DNA of 64,000 nucleotides from Affinundibacterium flavidum (GTDB lineage: Bacteria; Pseudomonadota; Gammaproteobacteria; Burkholderiales; Burkholderiaceae_D): the NCBI RefSeq assembly GCF_014284175.1, contig NZ_JACOGA010000011.1, forward strand, positions 1-64,000, read 5' to 3'. The first letter of the stretch is position 1; the number at the start of each line of letters is the position of its first letter. Made by a program: the position numbers and the translations under genes. This document shows positions 8,671 through 18,271 of the stretch, piece by piece. The notes below the pieces were generated by a model, which was not told the DNA's origin, did no database searches, and saw nothing but the letters and a program-made list of their open reading frames with translations.

Positions 8671-9309
8671 TTAGCTTGATATTTTCTTGCGCGGCGGTTT
8701 ATTTACCAATCCAAATAAAACTGCATCGATCATGACTTCTGCATGCGCCGCTAAATCATAAGCACTGGGGTCAATCAACCATTCGTGTACTAAGCCAATC
8801 AGGAAAGCATGATTGATTTGAACCGCTATTTGAATATCGGTATCTGGGGGGAGTACGCCTTTGACCACAGCAGCGCGGAAAATGTCCCCAATCTTATCCA
8901 TGCATTCATTACGGCTCTCGCGCTCTTGTATGAAAGATTGCATCTCTGCAGTTTTCTCGCAGCGATGAAAAATAATATCAAAGACTTTCGTTTGCCTTGT
9001 ATTTGCGGTAACTTGCGCTATAAAGTGTAAGTTCAATTGGCGAATTGCCGCCAGGGGATCGTCTATCGAGCTACTGGTGATTTCATTGAGCAGAATTTCT
9101 ATAGGTAAAAAAGCGCGATCGCACAAAGCATGGAATAATTCTTTTTTGTCTTTGAAGTGCCAGTAAATAGCACCGCGCGTCATGCCTGCAGCGCACGCAA
9201 CATCATTTAAAGTTGTATTCGCAACACCTTTTTCACAGAACACATATTCCGCCGCATTGAGCAGGGCTTCATAGGTTTGCTGGGTGTCTTCTTTGGTTTT
9301 TCTGACCAT
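8671..9309 (-). CDS. TetR/AcrR-family repressor of the RND operon
   Basis: A 212-residue TetR-type regulator. Residues about 32-58 form the helix-turn-helix, including the classic TRGAIYWHFKDK segment, and the remaining helical domain resembles AcrR/TtgR ligand-binding domains (VHEWLIDP near the C-terminus). It is divergent from the RND efflux operon, and the intergenic region contains a palindrome very like the E. coli AcrR operator. By family knowledge it should repress the pump and perhaps itself, and release DNA on binding pump substrates. The ATG at 9309 is followed directly by MVRKTKED, the usual start of AcrR-type proteins. Confidence 0.9.
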   Translation of the reverse strand: MVRKTKEDTQQTYEALLNAAEYVFCEKGVANTTLNDVACAAGMTRGAIYWHFKDKKELFHALCDRAFLPIEILLNEITSSSIDDPLAAIRQLNLHFIAQVTANTRQTKVFDIIFHRCEKTAEMQSFIQERESRNECMDKIGDIFRAAVVKGVLPPDTDIQIAVQINHAFLIGLVHEWLIDPSAYDLAAHAEVMIDAVLFGLVNKPPRKKISS

Positions 9310-9534
9310 GATGGAACTCCTCTATGTCGCGATGCTTACGCGATCTATTTGTCTATTAAATTTACTTTTTTATAGGGCTGGCGCAAACTTTTCTGGCATT
9401 TTTGAATCTATCCGACGTTCTGCACGATGAGTTACTTGAAGTGTCAGTGTACTCCGAGCAGCCAAGCGACTAGTTGGAAAAATTTTGCGAGTGCCTTGTT
9501 TTATATTTTTCAAAAATTTTACAATTCAGAACTA

Positions 9535-9560
9535 TACAAACATTCGTGAATGTATATAAT
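9535..9560 (+). promoter_or_regulatory. AcrR-like operator overlapping the -10 of the RND operon
   Basis: ACATTC and GAATGT form an inverted repeat with a 2-base centre, inside a longer TACAAACATT...AATGTATA context that closely resembles the known AcrR box. A TATAAT -10 element at 9555-9560 overlaps the right end, so a bound repressor would block RNA polymerase. No good -35 is visible. Confidence 0.75.
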
Positions 9561-9594
9561 AGCATACTGCGACCATCATTTAAAGAGGAAATTC

Positions 9595-10899
9595 ATGAGC
9601 AAGACATTTAAGCAAAGTAAAGAGAATCGCCAGGGAATGATGGCTTTTCCTTTTAAATTCAATAAATTAGCAATAGTATTGGCTTTGGTATTGCCAGTTT
9701 TTGGCTTAACCGCCTGCAATAAACAAGGTGCTGCCGGACCGCAAGCGGGCGGGGCAATGCCACCACCCGAAGTTAATGTAGTGACCTTGCAGGGACGTGA
9801 TTTGCCGATTGATTTTGAATTTGTCGGACAAACAGCAGGTATTCGTGAAACCGAAGTGCGAGCGCGTATCAGTGGCATTTTGGAGCAACGTGTTTATGAA
9901 GAAGGCACGAAAGTAAAAGCAGGTCAGGTTTTATTTCAAATTGATCCGGGTGCTTATCAAACGCAATTGGCTTCAGCAGAAGCTGCATTAGGCGTGAGCG
10001 AAGCCAAGTTAAATCAGGCTAAGCGTGAATACGCACGCCTGACGCCGTTAGCGAATGAAAAAGCGATTAGCCAACGTGAATACGATGATGCGAAATCAGC
10101 CTTAGAAATGGCAGAAGCCAGCTATAAACAAGTACGTGCACAAGTTAATGAAGCCAAACTGAATCTGAGCTATACCAAAGTAGTCGCGCCAATTTCAGGT
10201 GTCACTGGTGTGGCAAGCAAACCGAATGGCAGTTTAGTGACGCCTGCAGATAGCTTGTTAACGACTATCGTGCAAACCGATCCTATCTATGTCAATTTCA
10301 GTGTCAGTGAAGCCGATTATTTGAAGCTGAATGCTGATTTAGCGAACGGTAAATTACATCTGCCTGGCAAGCGTGCAGCGAATGGCGGTATGAATTTCGA
10401 CGTGAAATTGAAGATGGCCAACGGCGAGATTTTCCCGACTTCTGGCAAGATGAATTTCTTGAGCGAAAAGGTGAATACGACGACAGGTGGTTTTGATGCC
10501 CGTGCTCAAATCGCTAATCCAGACGGCGCTTTACGTCCAGGCCAATTTGTTCGCGTGATGTTGCAAGGTGCAACCCGTCAGGCAGCTATCGCCGTTCCAC
10601 AACGCGCGGTGATCGATAGCCCCATGGGCAAATTGGTGTTTGGCGTTTCCCCAGATAATAAGCTCGTGCCACGTCCGGTTGAACTGGATGGTTGGTCACG
10701 CGGTGAATGGATAGTGACGAAGGGTTTGCAAGCTGGTGAGCGCGTGTTGGTCGATGGTTTTATCAAAGCACATGACCCGGGAATGACAGTCAAACCAGTG
10801 GCGATTGATGCGAAAGCGGCGGTCAATCCTGCACCCGCAATGCCAACTGCGGCGTCTGCTGCAGGCTCGGCATCCGCATCTGCTAAGGCTGCACACTAA
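9595..10899 (+). CDS. acrA: RND efflux periplasmic adaptor (membrane fusion protein), lipoprotein
   Basis: The 434-residue protein bridges inner membrane pump and outer membrane channel. A signal peptide ends in an LTAC lipobox with the lipidated cysteine at residue 41. Then follow a lipoyl/barrel-sandwich half motif (GTKVKAGQVLFQIDPG), a coiled-coil hairpin (about residues 110-185), a second lipoyl half with NLSYTKVVAPISG, and beta-barrel and membrane-proximal domains. I chose the ATG at 9595 for its AGAGGAAATTC site; the upstream frame to 9550 overlaps the -10 box. A start at residue 15 or 16 would give a more standard signal peptide. It is the first gene of the acrAB-oprM-type operon. Confidence 0.93.
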   Translation: MSKTFKQSKENRQGMMAFPFKFNKLAIVLALVLPVFGLTACNKQGAAGPQAGGAMPPPEVNVVTLQGRDLPIDFEFVGQTAGIRETEVRARISGILEQRVYEEGTKVKAGQVLFQIDPGAYQTQLASAEAALGVSEAKLNQAKREYARLTPLANEKAISQREYDDAKSALEMAEASYKQVRAQVNEAKLNLSYTKVVAPISGVTGVASKPNGSLVTPADSLLTTIVQTDPIYVNFSVSEADYLKLNADLANGKLHLPGKRAANGGMNFDVKLKMANGEIFPTSGKMNFLSEKVNTTTGGFDARAQIANPDGALRPGQFVRVMLQGATRQAAIAVPQRAVIDSPMGKLVFGVSPDNKLVPRPVELDGWSRGEWIVTKGLQAGERVLVDGFIKAHDPGMTVKPVAIDAKAAVNPAPAMPTAASAAGSASASAKAAH

Positions 10900-10919
10900 T
10901 TCGATTTTAAGGAACAAAT

Positions 10920-13900
10920 ATGTTTTCCAAATTTTTTATTAATCGACCGATATTCGCGACCGTTGTGTCGTTGATTATCGTGATCGCCGGATTGGCCGCC
11001 TTGCGCGTGTTGCCAATCTCGCGCTATCCCGAAATTTCGCCACCAGTGGTGAACGTGGTAGCGTTTTATCCAGGTGCGTCTGCCGAAGTATTGGAACGCA
11101 CAGTTGCTGCGCCAATTGAAGAGCAGATCAATGGCGTTGAACACATGCTGTACATGGATTCGGTGTCTGCTGCCGATGGTCGCGTTTCCATCAACGTGAC
11201 TTTCGAAGTGGGCACGGATCTGGATATTGCAGCGGTCAACGTCAACAACCGCGTGCGTCAGGCAGAAGCTAAATTGCCACAAGAAGTACGACGTCAAGGT
11301 GTGACTGTTTCTAAGAGCTCAGCCAATTTCTTGGTCGTTGCTGCCTTCTATTCTGAAGACAATCGCTACGATAGTTTGTATTTGTCCAATTACGTGACAC
11401 AAAATGTACTCGATGCGATTAAACGTATTCCTGGAACGACGAATGTCCAAGTGTTCGGTGCCAAAGATTACGCAATGCGTATTTGGATGCGTCCTGATCG
11501 TATGGCGCAACTGGGTGTGACGGTTAGCGATATCGCCAGTGCAGTAGGTGAGCAAAACGCGCAATACGCTGCCGGTAAAATCGGTGCGCCGCCGAATAAC
11601 ACCGAAGAATTAACCATGACCGTGACGGCGAAGGGACGTTTGTTAGAGCCTTCTGAATTCGCCAATATCATCGTTAAGGCAGCGAAAGGTGGTAGCACGA
11701 TACGCTTGAGTGATGTGGCGCGGGTTGAATTGGGTTCCAAAGATTACAACTTGTATGGCCGTATTAATGGTCACCCATCAGCCAACATCGGTATCTTCTT
11801 GCAGACAGGTGCGAATGCACTTGATACACGTAAAGCAGTTGAAAACACTTTGCAAGAATTGAAAGCGAAGTTCCCAGAAGGTATGACGTACAAAACACCG
11901 TATGACACGACGCCATTTGTGACTGAATCGATTTATGAAGTGTTGAAGACTTTGGCGGAAGCGATGATCTTGGTATTCATCGTCGTCTATGTATTCTTGC
12001 AAAGCTGGCGCGCTACGATCATTCCTACATTGGCGGTTCCTGTATCGCTGATCGGTACGATGGCTGGTTTGCATATGCTTGGTTACAGTATCAACACCTT
12101 GACGCTATTCGGTATGGTGCTGGCAATTGGTATCGTGGTCGATGATGCGATTGTGGTGTTGGAAAACGTTGAACGCTTGATGAATGAAGAAGGCATGTCA
12201 CCGAAAGATGCGGCGATCGAAGCGATGCATGAAGTGACCGGTCCGGTCATTGCGATTGTGTTGGTGCTGGTGGCTGCGTTTGGCCCGATTGCATTCTTGG
12301 GCGGTTTGGCTGGCGAGTTGTATCGTCAATTCTCCGTGACGATTTCTATCGCTGTGATCTTGTCCGGTATCGTTGCTTTGACTCTGACACCAGCGTTATG
12401 CGCGATTTTATTGAAGCCAGGTGCGGAAAACCATAATCGTTTCTTCGATTGGTTTAACCACGCATTCGCCCATTTGACCAAGCGCTACACTGCCGGTGTT
12501 ACTTTCTTCTTGAAACGTGCGGTACTCGGTGTGAGTTTGTTCGTCGGCATGATTGCCTTGGCAGGATTGTTGTGGAAAACCGTTCCTGGCGGCTTAGTGC
12601 CAGATGAAGATCAAGGTTATTTCATTGGTGCTGCGATCTTGCCCGAAGGTGCTTCTTTAGAGCGCACCAATATGATGGTCAAGCAAATGGAAACCGCCTT
12701 AGAGTCAAATAAAAACATCGATACGCGTTTTGCTTTGATTGGCCTGGATTTCTTGGGCGGTGGCGGATTGAAATCCTCTGCGGCGACAATGTTCTTTCCA
12801 TTGCGTCCTTGGGATGAGCGCGATAAATCTGCCAAAGAATTGGTAGGCGAATCCTTTATGCGCACTGGCAATATCAAAGAAGGCTTGCCATTATTTTTCA
12901 GTCCACCTGCCATTCAAGGATTGGGACAAACTGGTGGTTTTGAATTCTATTTGCAAAACAAGGGCGAGGGCGGTGTTAAGCGTTTGGCGGGATTATTGCC
13001 AGCCTTGATTGCCGAAGCGAACAAGCAACCTGAGTTGGCCGGCGTGAAGACCTTATGGCAAGCCAATTCTCCACAACTGTTTGTCGATGTCGATAATGAA
13101 AAAGCGCGTTCTATGGGCGTGGTTTTATCCGATGTCTACAATACTTTGGCTGCGACTTTGGGTAGCTACTATGTGAACGATTTCAATAAGAATGGTCGTG
13201 TCTACACAGTGCAATTGCAAGCCGAAGGACAATATCGCGCTAAACCTGAAGATATTGGTAATTTGTATGTGCGTTCAACGACGGGGCAGATGATTCCTAT
13301 CCGTGCTTTCACAACGACCAAGTTCATCACGGGTCCTGATTCTGTACAGCGTTTCAACGCTTTGCCTGCGATTAAATTGCTGGGTGATGCCAAACCTGGT
13401 TTCAGCTCAGGTCAGGCGATTGCCGCAATGGAGCGCGCTGCAAAAGCAGTATTGCCAGCGGATGTCACTTACGATTGGGGCGGCGCATCGTTCCAAGAAA
13501 AACGTAGTAGCAATGCTGGTGGTCTCGCATTGGGCGCTGGTGTCTTGATGATTTTCTTGATCTTGGCAGCGCAGTACGAAAAATGGTCATTGCCGTTCTC
13601 AGTCTTGTTGGCGATGCCATTCGGTATTTTCGGCGCCTTGATGGCGGTGTATTTGCGTCACTTTAATAATGACGTGTACTTCCAGATTGGTCTGGTTACC
13701 TTGCTGGGATTATCCGCGAAGAATGCGATTTTGATTGTGGAATTTGCCGTCATGAAAGTGCAGGAAGGCTATGCACCAGTGGCAGCAGCATTGGAAGCAG
13801 CACGCTTGCGCTTCCGTCCGATTCTGATGACGTCATTGGCATTTATTTTGGGCGTGGTACCGTTGGCATTCTCAAGCGGTGCAGGTGCGGCAGCGCGTCA

Positions 13901-14135
13901 ATCTTTGGGTACTGGTGTATTGGGCGGCATGATCGCCGCGACTTTCTTAGCGATTTTCTTAGTGCCTTTGTTCTTCAAATTGATTTACGACCGCCGCTTC
14001 AAAACGCTGGAAAGTGACTTCGATCATCCTGAACATCACTATGCGAATAATCCATTTGAAAATCCGTTCCGAAAAGTGGAAAAGGATGTGAAAAGTACAG
14101 ATGCAGCTAAAGAAAATAATGAGGTGAAATCATGA
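10920..14135 (+). CDS. acrB: RND multidrug efflux pump, inner membrane transporter (HAE1 family)
   Basis: This 1,071-residue protein has the full length and architecture of AcrB/MexB: helix 1 directly after FINRPIFA, two large periplasmic loops, and twelve helices. The proton-relay acidic pair is present at D408-D409 in IVVDDAIV, with the partner lysine K934 in LSAKNAILIVEFA. It exports hydrophobic and amphiphilic drugs, detergents or dyes from the periplasm and inner leaflet. It begins 20 bases after the adaptor gene and overlaps the outer membrane factor gene by four bases (ATGA). Substrate range cannot be judged from the sequence. Confidence 0.96.
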   Translation: MFSKFFINRPIFATVVSLIIVIAGLAALRVLPISRYPEISPPVVNVVAFYPGASAEVLERTVAAPIEEQINGVEHMLYMDSVSAADGRVSINVTFEVGTDLDIAAVNVNNRVRQAEAKLPQEVRRQGVTVSKSSANFLVVAAFYSEDNRYDSLYLSNYVTQNVLDAIKRIPGTTNVQVFGAKDYAMRIWMRPDRMAQLGVTVSDIASAVGEQNAQYAAGKIGAPPNNTEELTMTVTAKGRLLEPSEFANIIVKAAKGGSTIRLSDVARVELGSKDYNLYGRINGHPSANIGIFLQTGANALDTRKAVENTLQELKAKFPEGMTYKTPYDTTPFVTESIYEVLKTLAEAMILVFIVVYVFLQSWRATIIPTLAVPVSLIGTMAGLHMLGYSINTLTLFGMVLAIGIVVDDAIVVLENVERLMNEEGMSPKDAAIEAMHEVTGPVIAIVLVLVAAFGPIAFLGGLAGELYRQFSVTISIAVILSGIVALTLTPALCAILLKPGAENHNRFFDWFNHAFAHLTKRYTAGVTFFLKRAVLGVSLFVGMIALAGLLWKTVPGGLVPDEDQGYFIGAAILPEGASLERTNMMVKQMETALESNKNIDTRFALIGLDFLGGGGLKSSAATMFFPLRPWDERDKSAKELVGESFMRTGNIKEGLPLFFSPPAIQGLGQTGGFEFYLQNKGEGGVKRLAGLLPALIAEANKQPELAGVKTLWQANSPQLFVDVDNEKARSMGVVLSDVYNTLAATLGSYYVNDFNKNGRVYTVQLQAEGQYRAKPEDIGNLYVRSTTGQMIPIRAFTTTKFITGPDSVQRFNALPAIKLLGDAKPGFSSGQAIAAMERAAKAVLPADVTYDWGGASFQEKRSSNAGGLALGAGVLMIFLILAAQYEKWSLPFSVLLAMPFGIFGALMAVYLRHFNNDVYFQIGLVTLLGLSAKNAILIVEFAVMKVQEGYAPVAAALEAARLRFRPILMTSLAFILGVVPLAFSSGAGAAARQSLGTGVLGGMIAATFLAIFLVPLFFKLIYDRRFKTLESDFDHPEHHYANNPFENPFRKVEKDVKSTDAAKENNEVKS

Positions 14136-15574
14136 AATTAGGGAAGATTTTTCCTCAAGCATCAAGCGTGAAGTTGTTGCCATTGGTGTTGAGTCTGAGC
14201 CTCGCAGGTTGTATTTCCGTCGGCCCAGATTACCAGCGCCCACAGTTAGAGTTGCCAAAAGCGGAACAGAGTTCTCATGCTCAGCTTAATACTCAGCAGG
14301 CGGCATTAAAAGATTGGTGGAAAGGCTTAAAAGATCCTGTTCTTGATCAATTGATCGCTGACGCGCTCAAGCAAAATCAAGATTTGCTGATCGCCACAGC
14401 ACGTATTGATGAAGCCAAAGCAAATGCAGGAATGTCGATGTCAAATCGCTTTCCTACGGTCGATGCGACCTTGGCTGCAAGTCGGTCTCGCACTAGCGAA
14501 AACTCAGGGAAATTGCCGTCAAATGCTAATCCAGTCGCGAAGGATTATCAATTCGGATTGAGTGCGGCTTACGAATTAGATTTGTTTGGCAAATTAAGTC
14601 GTGCCGATGAAGCCGCCAAAGCACGTTTGTTTGCGCAGCAGTCAACGCGTGATGCGGTGCAAATCAGTTTGATCGCCAACGTTGCACAAACTTACTTTTC
14701 ACTACGTGCTTTCGATGCGCAATTAGCCTTTGCCGAAACGACTTTAAAGAGCCGTCAAGAAAATCTCACACTGCAACGCAAACGTCACGCAGCGGGATCT
14801 ATCGGCGATATCGATTTGCACTACGCAGAGTCGGAGCTGGCGGCTGGTGAGATCGCATTTTCACAGGCAAAACAAGCACTGCGTAATGTGGAATCCGCAC
14901 TGGCGGTCTTAGTCGGACAAACGCCACAGCAAGTGATGAATCCAAACTTGCCACGTGGTTTGACGATACAAGAATTGGTGAAAAATATGCCAGCAGCGGC
15001 AGAGTTGCCATCGGATTTGTTAGCGCGTCGTCCAGACCTCATCGCTGCAGAACAAAACTTGGTTGCTGCGAATGCCGATGTTGGACAAGCAAAGTCGGCT
15101 TACTACCCAAGCTTACGTTTGACTACATCCTTAGGTCGTGAATCACGCGTACTAGAAGACTTGTTCAGCCCAGCATCGATGTTGTGGAATGTTGCAGCGA
15201 GCTTAGTGCAACCAGTATTTCGCGCTGGCGCAGTTGGAGCCGTGGTTGAAGGTGCTGAATCCCGCAAGCGTCAGGCACTGGGGCAATATGTACAAACCGT
15301 ACAAAATGCTTTCCGCGACGTGCATGATAGTTTGAATAATGCAGCGAGCAATGCAGAAATCGATGCTTCCACGCAGGCACGTTTAACCGCAGTGCGTGAA
15401 ACCTTTCGCTTATCGAATCTGCGCTATCAAAGTGGCTACAGTGCCTATGTTGAAGTTTTGAATGCTCAAAGAGATTTGATGCAGGCAGAGATTGCTGCTA
15501 TCGATAGTCAACGTGCGAAGCTGAGTTCGGGTGTGGCTTTGTATAAGGCTGTTGGGGGTGGTTGGGGGCAGTAG
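14132..15574 (+). CDS. Outer membrane efflux lipoprotein (NodT/OprM family)
   Basis: A 480-residue TolC-like channel subunit. The signal peptide ends in LAGC with the lipidated cysteine at residue 27, followed by the VGPDYQRP start typical of OprM-family proteins. Two repeats of the outer-membrane-efflux domain follow, including long helices, LPSDLLARRPDLIAAE in the middle, and RYQSGYSAYVEVLNAQR near the C-terminus. It forms the trimeric exit duct for the RND pump encoded just upstream, with which it shares an ATGA stop-start overlap indicating translational coupling. Confidence 0.95.
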   Translation: MKLGKIFPQASSVKLLPLVLSLSLAGCISVGPDYQRPQLELPKAEQSSHAQLNTQQAALKDWWKGLKDPVLDQLIADALKQNQDLLIATARIDEAKANAGMSMSNRFPTVDATLAASRSRTSENSGKLPSNANPVAKDYQFGLSAAYELDLFGKLSRADEAAKARLFAQQSTRDAVQISLIANVAQTYFSLRAFDAQLAFAETTLKSRQENLTLQRKRHAAGSIGDIDLHYAESELAAGEIAFSQAKQALRNVESALAVLVGQTPQQVMNPNLPRGLTIQELVKNMPAAAELPSDLLARRPDLIAAEQNLVAANADVGQAKSAYYPSLRLTTSLGRESRVLEDLFSPASMLWNVAASLVQPVFRAGAVGAVVEGAESRKRQALGQYVQTVQNAFRDVHDSLNNAASNAEIDASTQARLTAVRETFRLSNLRYQSGYSAYVEVLNAQRDLMQAEIAAIDSQRAKLSSGVALYKAVGGGWGQ

Positions 15575-15600
15575 TTTTTTTATTTGATTGTATTTTTTGG

Positions 15601-15633
15601 AAAGCCGGACTGTAATAGGTTCGGCTTTTTTGT
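15601..15633 (+). terminator. Terminator of the RND operon
   Basis: AAAGCCG and CGGCTTT pair (extended by GA/TT) around an 8-12 base loop and are followed by a T-rich run, 27 bases after the last stop codon. Confidence 0.8.
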
Positions 15634-15690
15634 TTTTGTGGAGTGATTGTTCGTTGCTGATTTGTTTTTTTTGCTTAATTTACGTGCTCT

Positions 15691-15895
15691 GGTCGGGTGT
15701 GGCCCGACAGCCAATTACCTTTTTTGCTTCGCCAAAAAAGGTAATCCAAAAAAGGCGACCGTAGACTCGCCCCTTCGGGGTGCTTACGCTACGCTTCAGC
15801 ATAATTTGTGCATCACAAAAAATGGGAAAGTGTTGAAACTCGCTGCGCTCAGACAACAACACTTTCTTATCCATTTTCTGTGAGGCACAAATTAC
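15691..15895 (+). repeat. Structured intergenic repeat, copy A
   Basis: This copy starts with GGTCGGGTGTGG and contains several hairpins, notably the 12-bp stem TTACCTTTTTTG at 15715-15744 closing CTTCGC. It continues through AAAATGGGAAAGTGT and AACTCGCTGCGCTCA. A diverged copy in opposite orientation lies at 16045-16250. The short frames here are not genes. Confidence 0.75.
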
Positions 15896-16044
15896 ATCGT
15901 CTCAAACGGGGGTAGGTCAAAAGCAAAGTCAAAAACAATGACCTTCAACCGTCATTTGAAAAATGGGTGTCTGTTGATACTGATTGTTTTGATGTTGGGG
16001 TTGTTGTTGGTTTTGATTTTGTGCCGTTCCACTTCTGACACTGC
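15896..16044. other. Spacer between inverted repeat copies
   Basis: About 150 bases with a run of TTGTTG/GTTTTGAT-type low-complexity sequence. No gene is supported. Confidence 0.4.
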
Positions 16045-16250
16045 CAATTGTGCAGGACAGAAAATGGATAAAGAAAGTGGCGTTGTTTGAGCGAAGCGAG
16101 TTTCGACACTTTCCCATTTTTTGTCCTGCACAATTGGGAACCCGAAGGGCAGTGGCAGCGTGGTCGCCTTTCTTTGCTTACTTTCTTTGGCGAAGCAAAG
16201 AAAGGAATTTGTTGGACTATAGTTCAACCTATCGAGCCACACCCGACCTG
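16045..16250 (-). repeat. Structured intergenic repeat, copy B (inverted)
   Basis: The reverse complement matches copy A along its length: CAGGTCGGGTGTGGC at one end, then the CTTCGC-centred hairpin, AAAAATGGGAAAGTGT and AACTCGCTTCGCTCAA. Stem bases differ from copy A but still pair, for example a CTTTCTTTG stem at 16181-16204 in place of A's TTTTTT stem. Confidence 0.75.
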
Positions 16251-16568
16251 TGAACGAAGGGTACGCGTGCAAGTAGTTTTAACAAACGATTTTATGATGA
16301 TTAGATATGCTACATATAATTAGCCTTTTCACACATGCAATTAAGCTTGGCTAATCGTATCTGACTATGGCGCCGTAGAATCGGATTCAATTTCCGTAGT
16401 GTTATTTTGACTAAATTTATTTGAGATGGTAGTGTGTAAGAAAATTTTTAGAAAGGCTGATCAGAAATTTACATGATCATTTTTTGCTTGAAATTGGCGT
16501 TCGTTGTGTAGCACGCGCTCTAAAAAATGGCGAATAGAATTCATATTGTTTATAGTGGAAATTAAGAA
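16251..16568. other. Intergenic region, no gene seen
   Basis: AT-rich sequence before the small membrane-protein gene. I see no convincing ORF, RNA gene or promoter. Confidence 0.4.
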
Positions 16569-16766
16569 ATGAAAATATTAGGTTTTATATATAGGAGCTT
16601 AGTTTTTGGTGGACTCATGTTGCTTTTAAATGCCCTGTTTCCAAGTCACGGTGTTTGGAATGCCATTGGCCTTGCTTGTATTGGTGGTTTTGGTCTGATT
16701 TTTGCGGTATTTTCTTGGGCATTTATCGAGAAATTTTTTGCTAATTCAAAGGCTCAAAATAAGTAG
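16569..16766 (+). CDS. Small membrane protein, unknown
   Basis: A 65-residue frame with two hydrophobic segments, about residues 5-24 and 30-54, separated by a short polar turn (PSHGVW). The C-terminus is lysine-rich (FFANSKAQNK), consistent with a cytoplasmic tail. I recognise no family. The hydrophobic pattern and clean start and stop suggest a real gene, but the ribosome binding site is weak (AATTAAGAA) and the gene sits alone among repeats. Confidence 0.5.
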   Translation: MKILGFIYRSLVFGGLMLLLNALFPSHGVWNAIGLACIGGFGLIFAVFSWAFIEKFFANSKAQNK

Positions 16767-16774
16767 AGTCAGTA

Positions 16775-16804
16775 GGTGCGATTAGCAAAGCGTAATCGCA
16801 CGCA
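16775..16804. repeat. REP-like palindrome, copy 1
   Basis: GGTGCGATTA and TAATCGCAC flank the 8-base centre GCAAAGCG. The same palindrome recurs at 16891-16922. The pattern is that of repetitive extragenic palindromes. Confidence 0.6.
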
Positions 16805-16890
16805 TGGGTGTGCATGATATTGAATTCATTCGCTATTTTGAAGAGCGATATTTTTTAGATTTGATGTTTTAGGGTTGAAGCTATTAATCA

Positions 16891-16922
16891 TGGGTGCGAT
16901 TACGCTACGCTAATCGCACCCA
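16891..16922. repeat. REP-like palindrome, copy 2
   Basis: A perfect 12-bp stem, TGGGTGCGATTA with its complement, surrounds CGCTACGC. It shares its core with the palindrome at 16775 and lies downstream of rho. Confidence 0.65.
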
Positions 16923-16946
16923 TAAAACCAAATCAAAAACAAAAAC

Positions 16947-16976
16947 AAAAAAGCCAGACACACAGTCTGGCTTTTT
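16947..16976 (-). terminator. rho terminator
   Basis: On the minus strand a stem of about 12 bp (AAAAAGCCAGAC with its complement) is followed by a long T-rich tract, 33 bases past the rho stop codon. Confidence 0.85.
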
Positions 16977-17008
16977 CACATGAAGCTTACCAACAAGGAA
17001 TAATTTAA

Positions 17009-18271
17009 TTACCCACCACGACGCATCATCTCAAAAAACTCTGCGTTGTTTTTAGTAGCCTTCATCTTATCCAAGATGAATTCCATCGCCTCGATTTCGT
17101 CCATGCCGTATAAGAGCTTACGCAAGATCCAGATTTTTTGGAGTTGATCAGGTTTAATCAACAACTCTTCGCGACGTGTGCCGGACTTATTGAGGTTGAT
17201 CGCAGGGTAAGTACGTTTCTCTGCTAGGCGACGTTCCAAATGCACTTCCATGTTACCTGTGCCTTTGAATTCTTCGTAAATGACGTCATCCATACGGCTG
17301 CCAGTTTCGATCAGGGCAGTCGCGATAATCGTTAAGGAACCGCCTTCTTCTACATTACGTGCTGCGCCGAAGAAGCGTTTTGGGCGTTGCAGAGCGTTAG
17401 CATCCACACCACCAGTCAAGACTTTGCCGGATGCAGGAATGACCGTGTTGTAAGCGCGGGCTAAACGCGTGATTGAATCCAACAAAATCACTACGTCTTT
17501 TTTCATTTCAACTAAACGCTTGGCTTTTTCCAAGACCATTTCAGCGACTTGTACGTGACGGGTTGCAGGCTCATCGAAAGTCGAGGCAACTACTTCACCG
17601 CGTACTGAACGCTGCATTTCAGTTACTTCTTCTGGGCGTTCGTCAATCAGCAAAACGATCATCGTCACATCTGGATGGTTGGTCGTAATCGCATGAGCGA
17701 TGTGTTGCAACATTACAGACTTACCGGATTTTGGTGAGGCGACTAACAAACCGCGCTGACCTTTACCGATAGGCGCGATCAAATCAATGATGCGACCCGT
17801 GGTGTTCTCTTCGCCGCGCATATCGCGCTCTAGTTGTAAGAGTTTGTTCGGGTGCAGTGGTGTTAAGTTTTCAAACAGAATGCGGTGCTTGGACATTTCT
17901 GGCGCTTCGCCGTTGACCTTGTCCACTTTCACCAGGGCGAAATAACGTTCGCCGTCTTTTGGTGTTCTTACTTCACCTTCAATCGAGTCGCCAGTATGTA
18001 AATTGAAGCGACGGATTTGAGAGGGGGAGATATAAATATCATCGGTGGATGCCATATAGCTGGCATCGGGCGAGCGCAAAAAGCCAAAGCCGTCAGGCAA
18101 GACTTCGAGTGCACCATCGCCAAAAATTTGTTCGCCGCCTTTAGCGCGCTTTTTCAAAATCGCGAACATCAATTCTTGCTTACGCATACGCGCAGCATTA
18201 TCGATATCGAGACCAATGGCCATTTCTAACAGTGCGGAGACGTGTAAGGCCTTTAATTCAGATAAATGCAT
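17009..18271 (-). CDS. rho: Transcription termination factor Rho
   Basis: The 420-residue protein is a standard-length Rho, the hexameric RNA-dependent helicase that ends transcription. The N-terminal domain is followed by the RNA-binding cold-shock-like domain with the RNP1 motif GFGFLRS at residues 61-67. The ATPase domain has Walker A ASPKSGKS (about 181-188), Walker [13 protein letters not shown], and the Q-loop/R-loop region GKVLTGGVD. The Walker A is slightly unusual (ASPKSGKS rather than APPKAGKT), but keeps the essential lysine. It lies downstream of trxA in the same direction, an arrangement common in Burkholderiales. Confidence 0.98.
   Translation of the reverse strand: MHLSELKALHVSALLEMAIGLDIDNAARMRKQELMFAILKKRAKGGEQIFGDGALEVLPDGFGFLRSPDASYMASTDDIYISPSQIRRFNLHTGDSIEGEVRTPKDGERYFALVKVDKVNGEAPEMSKHRILFENLTPLHPNKLLQLERDMRGEENTTGRIIDLIAPIGKGQRGLLVASPKSGKSVMLQHIAHAITTNHPDVTMIVLLIDERPEEVTEMQRSVRGEVVASTFDEPATRHVQVAEMVLEKAKRLVEMKKDVVILLDSITRLARAYNTVIPASGKVLTGGVDANALQRPKRFFGAARNVEEGGSLTIIATALIETGSRMDDVIYEEFKGTGNMEVHLERRLAEKRTYPAINLNKSGTRREELLIKPDQLQKIWILRKLLYGMDEIEAMEFILDKMKATKNNAEFFEMMRRGG

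Noticed and set aside
9550..9594. Longer start for the RND adaptor gene
   Set aside because: It overlaps the TATAAT box and operator; the ATG at 9595 has a strong ribosome binding site.
15647..16323. Several 60-106 codon frames on both strands
   Set aside because: They are by-products of the inverted structured repeats and show no protein-like composition or ribosome binding sites.
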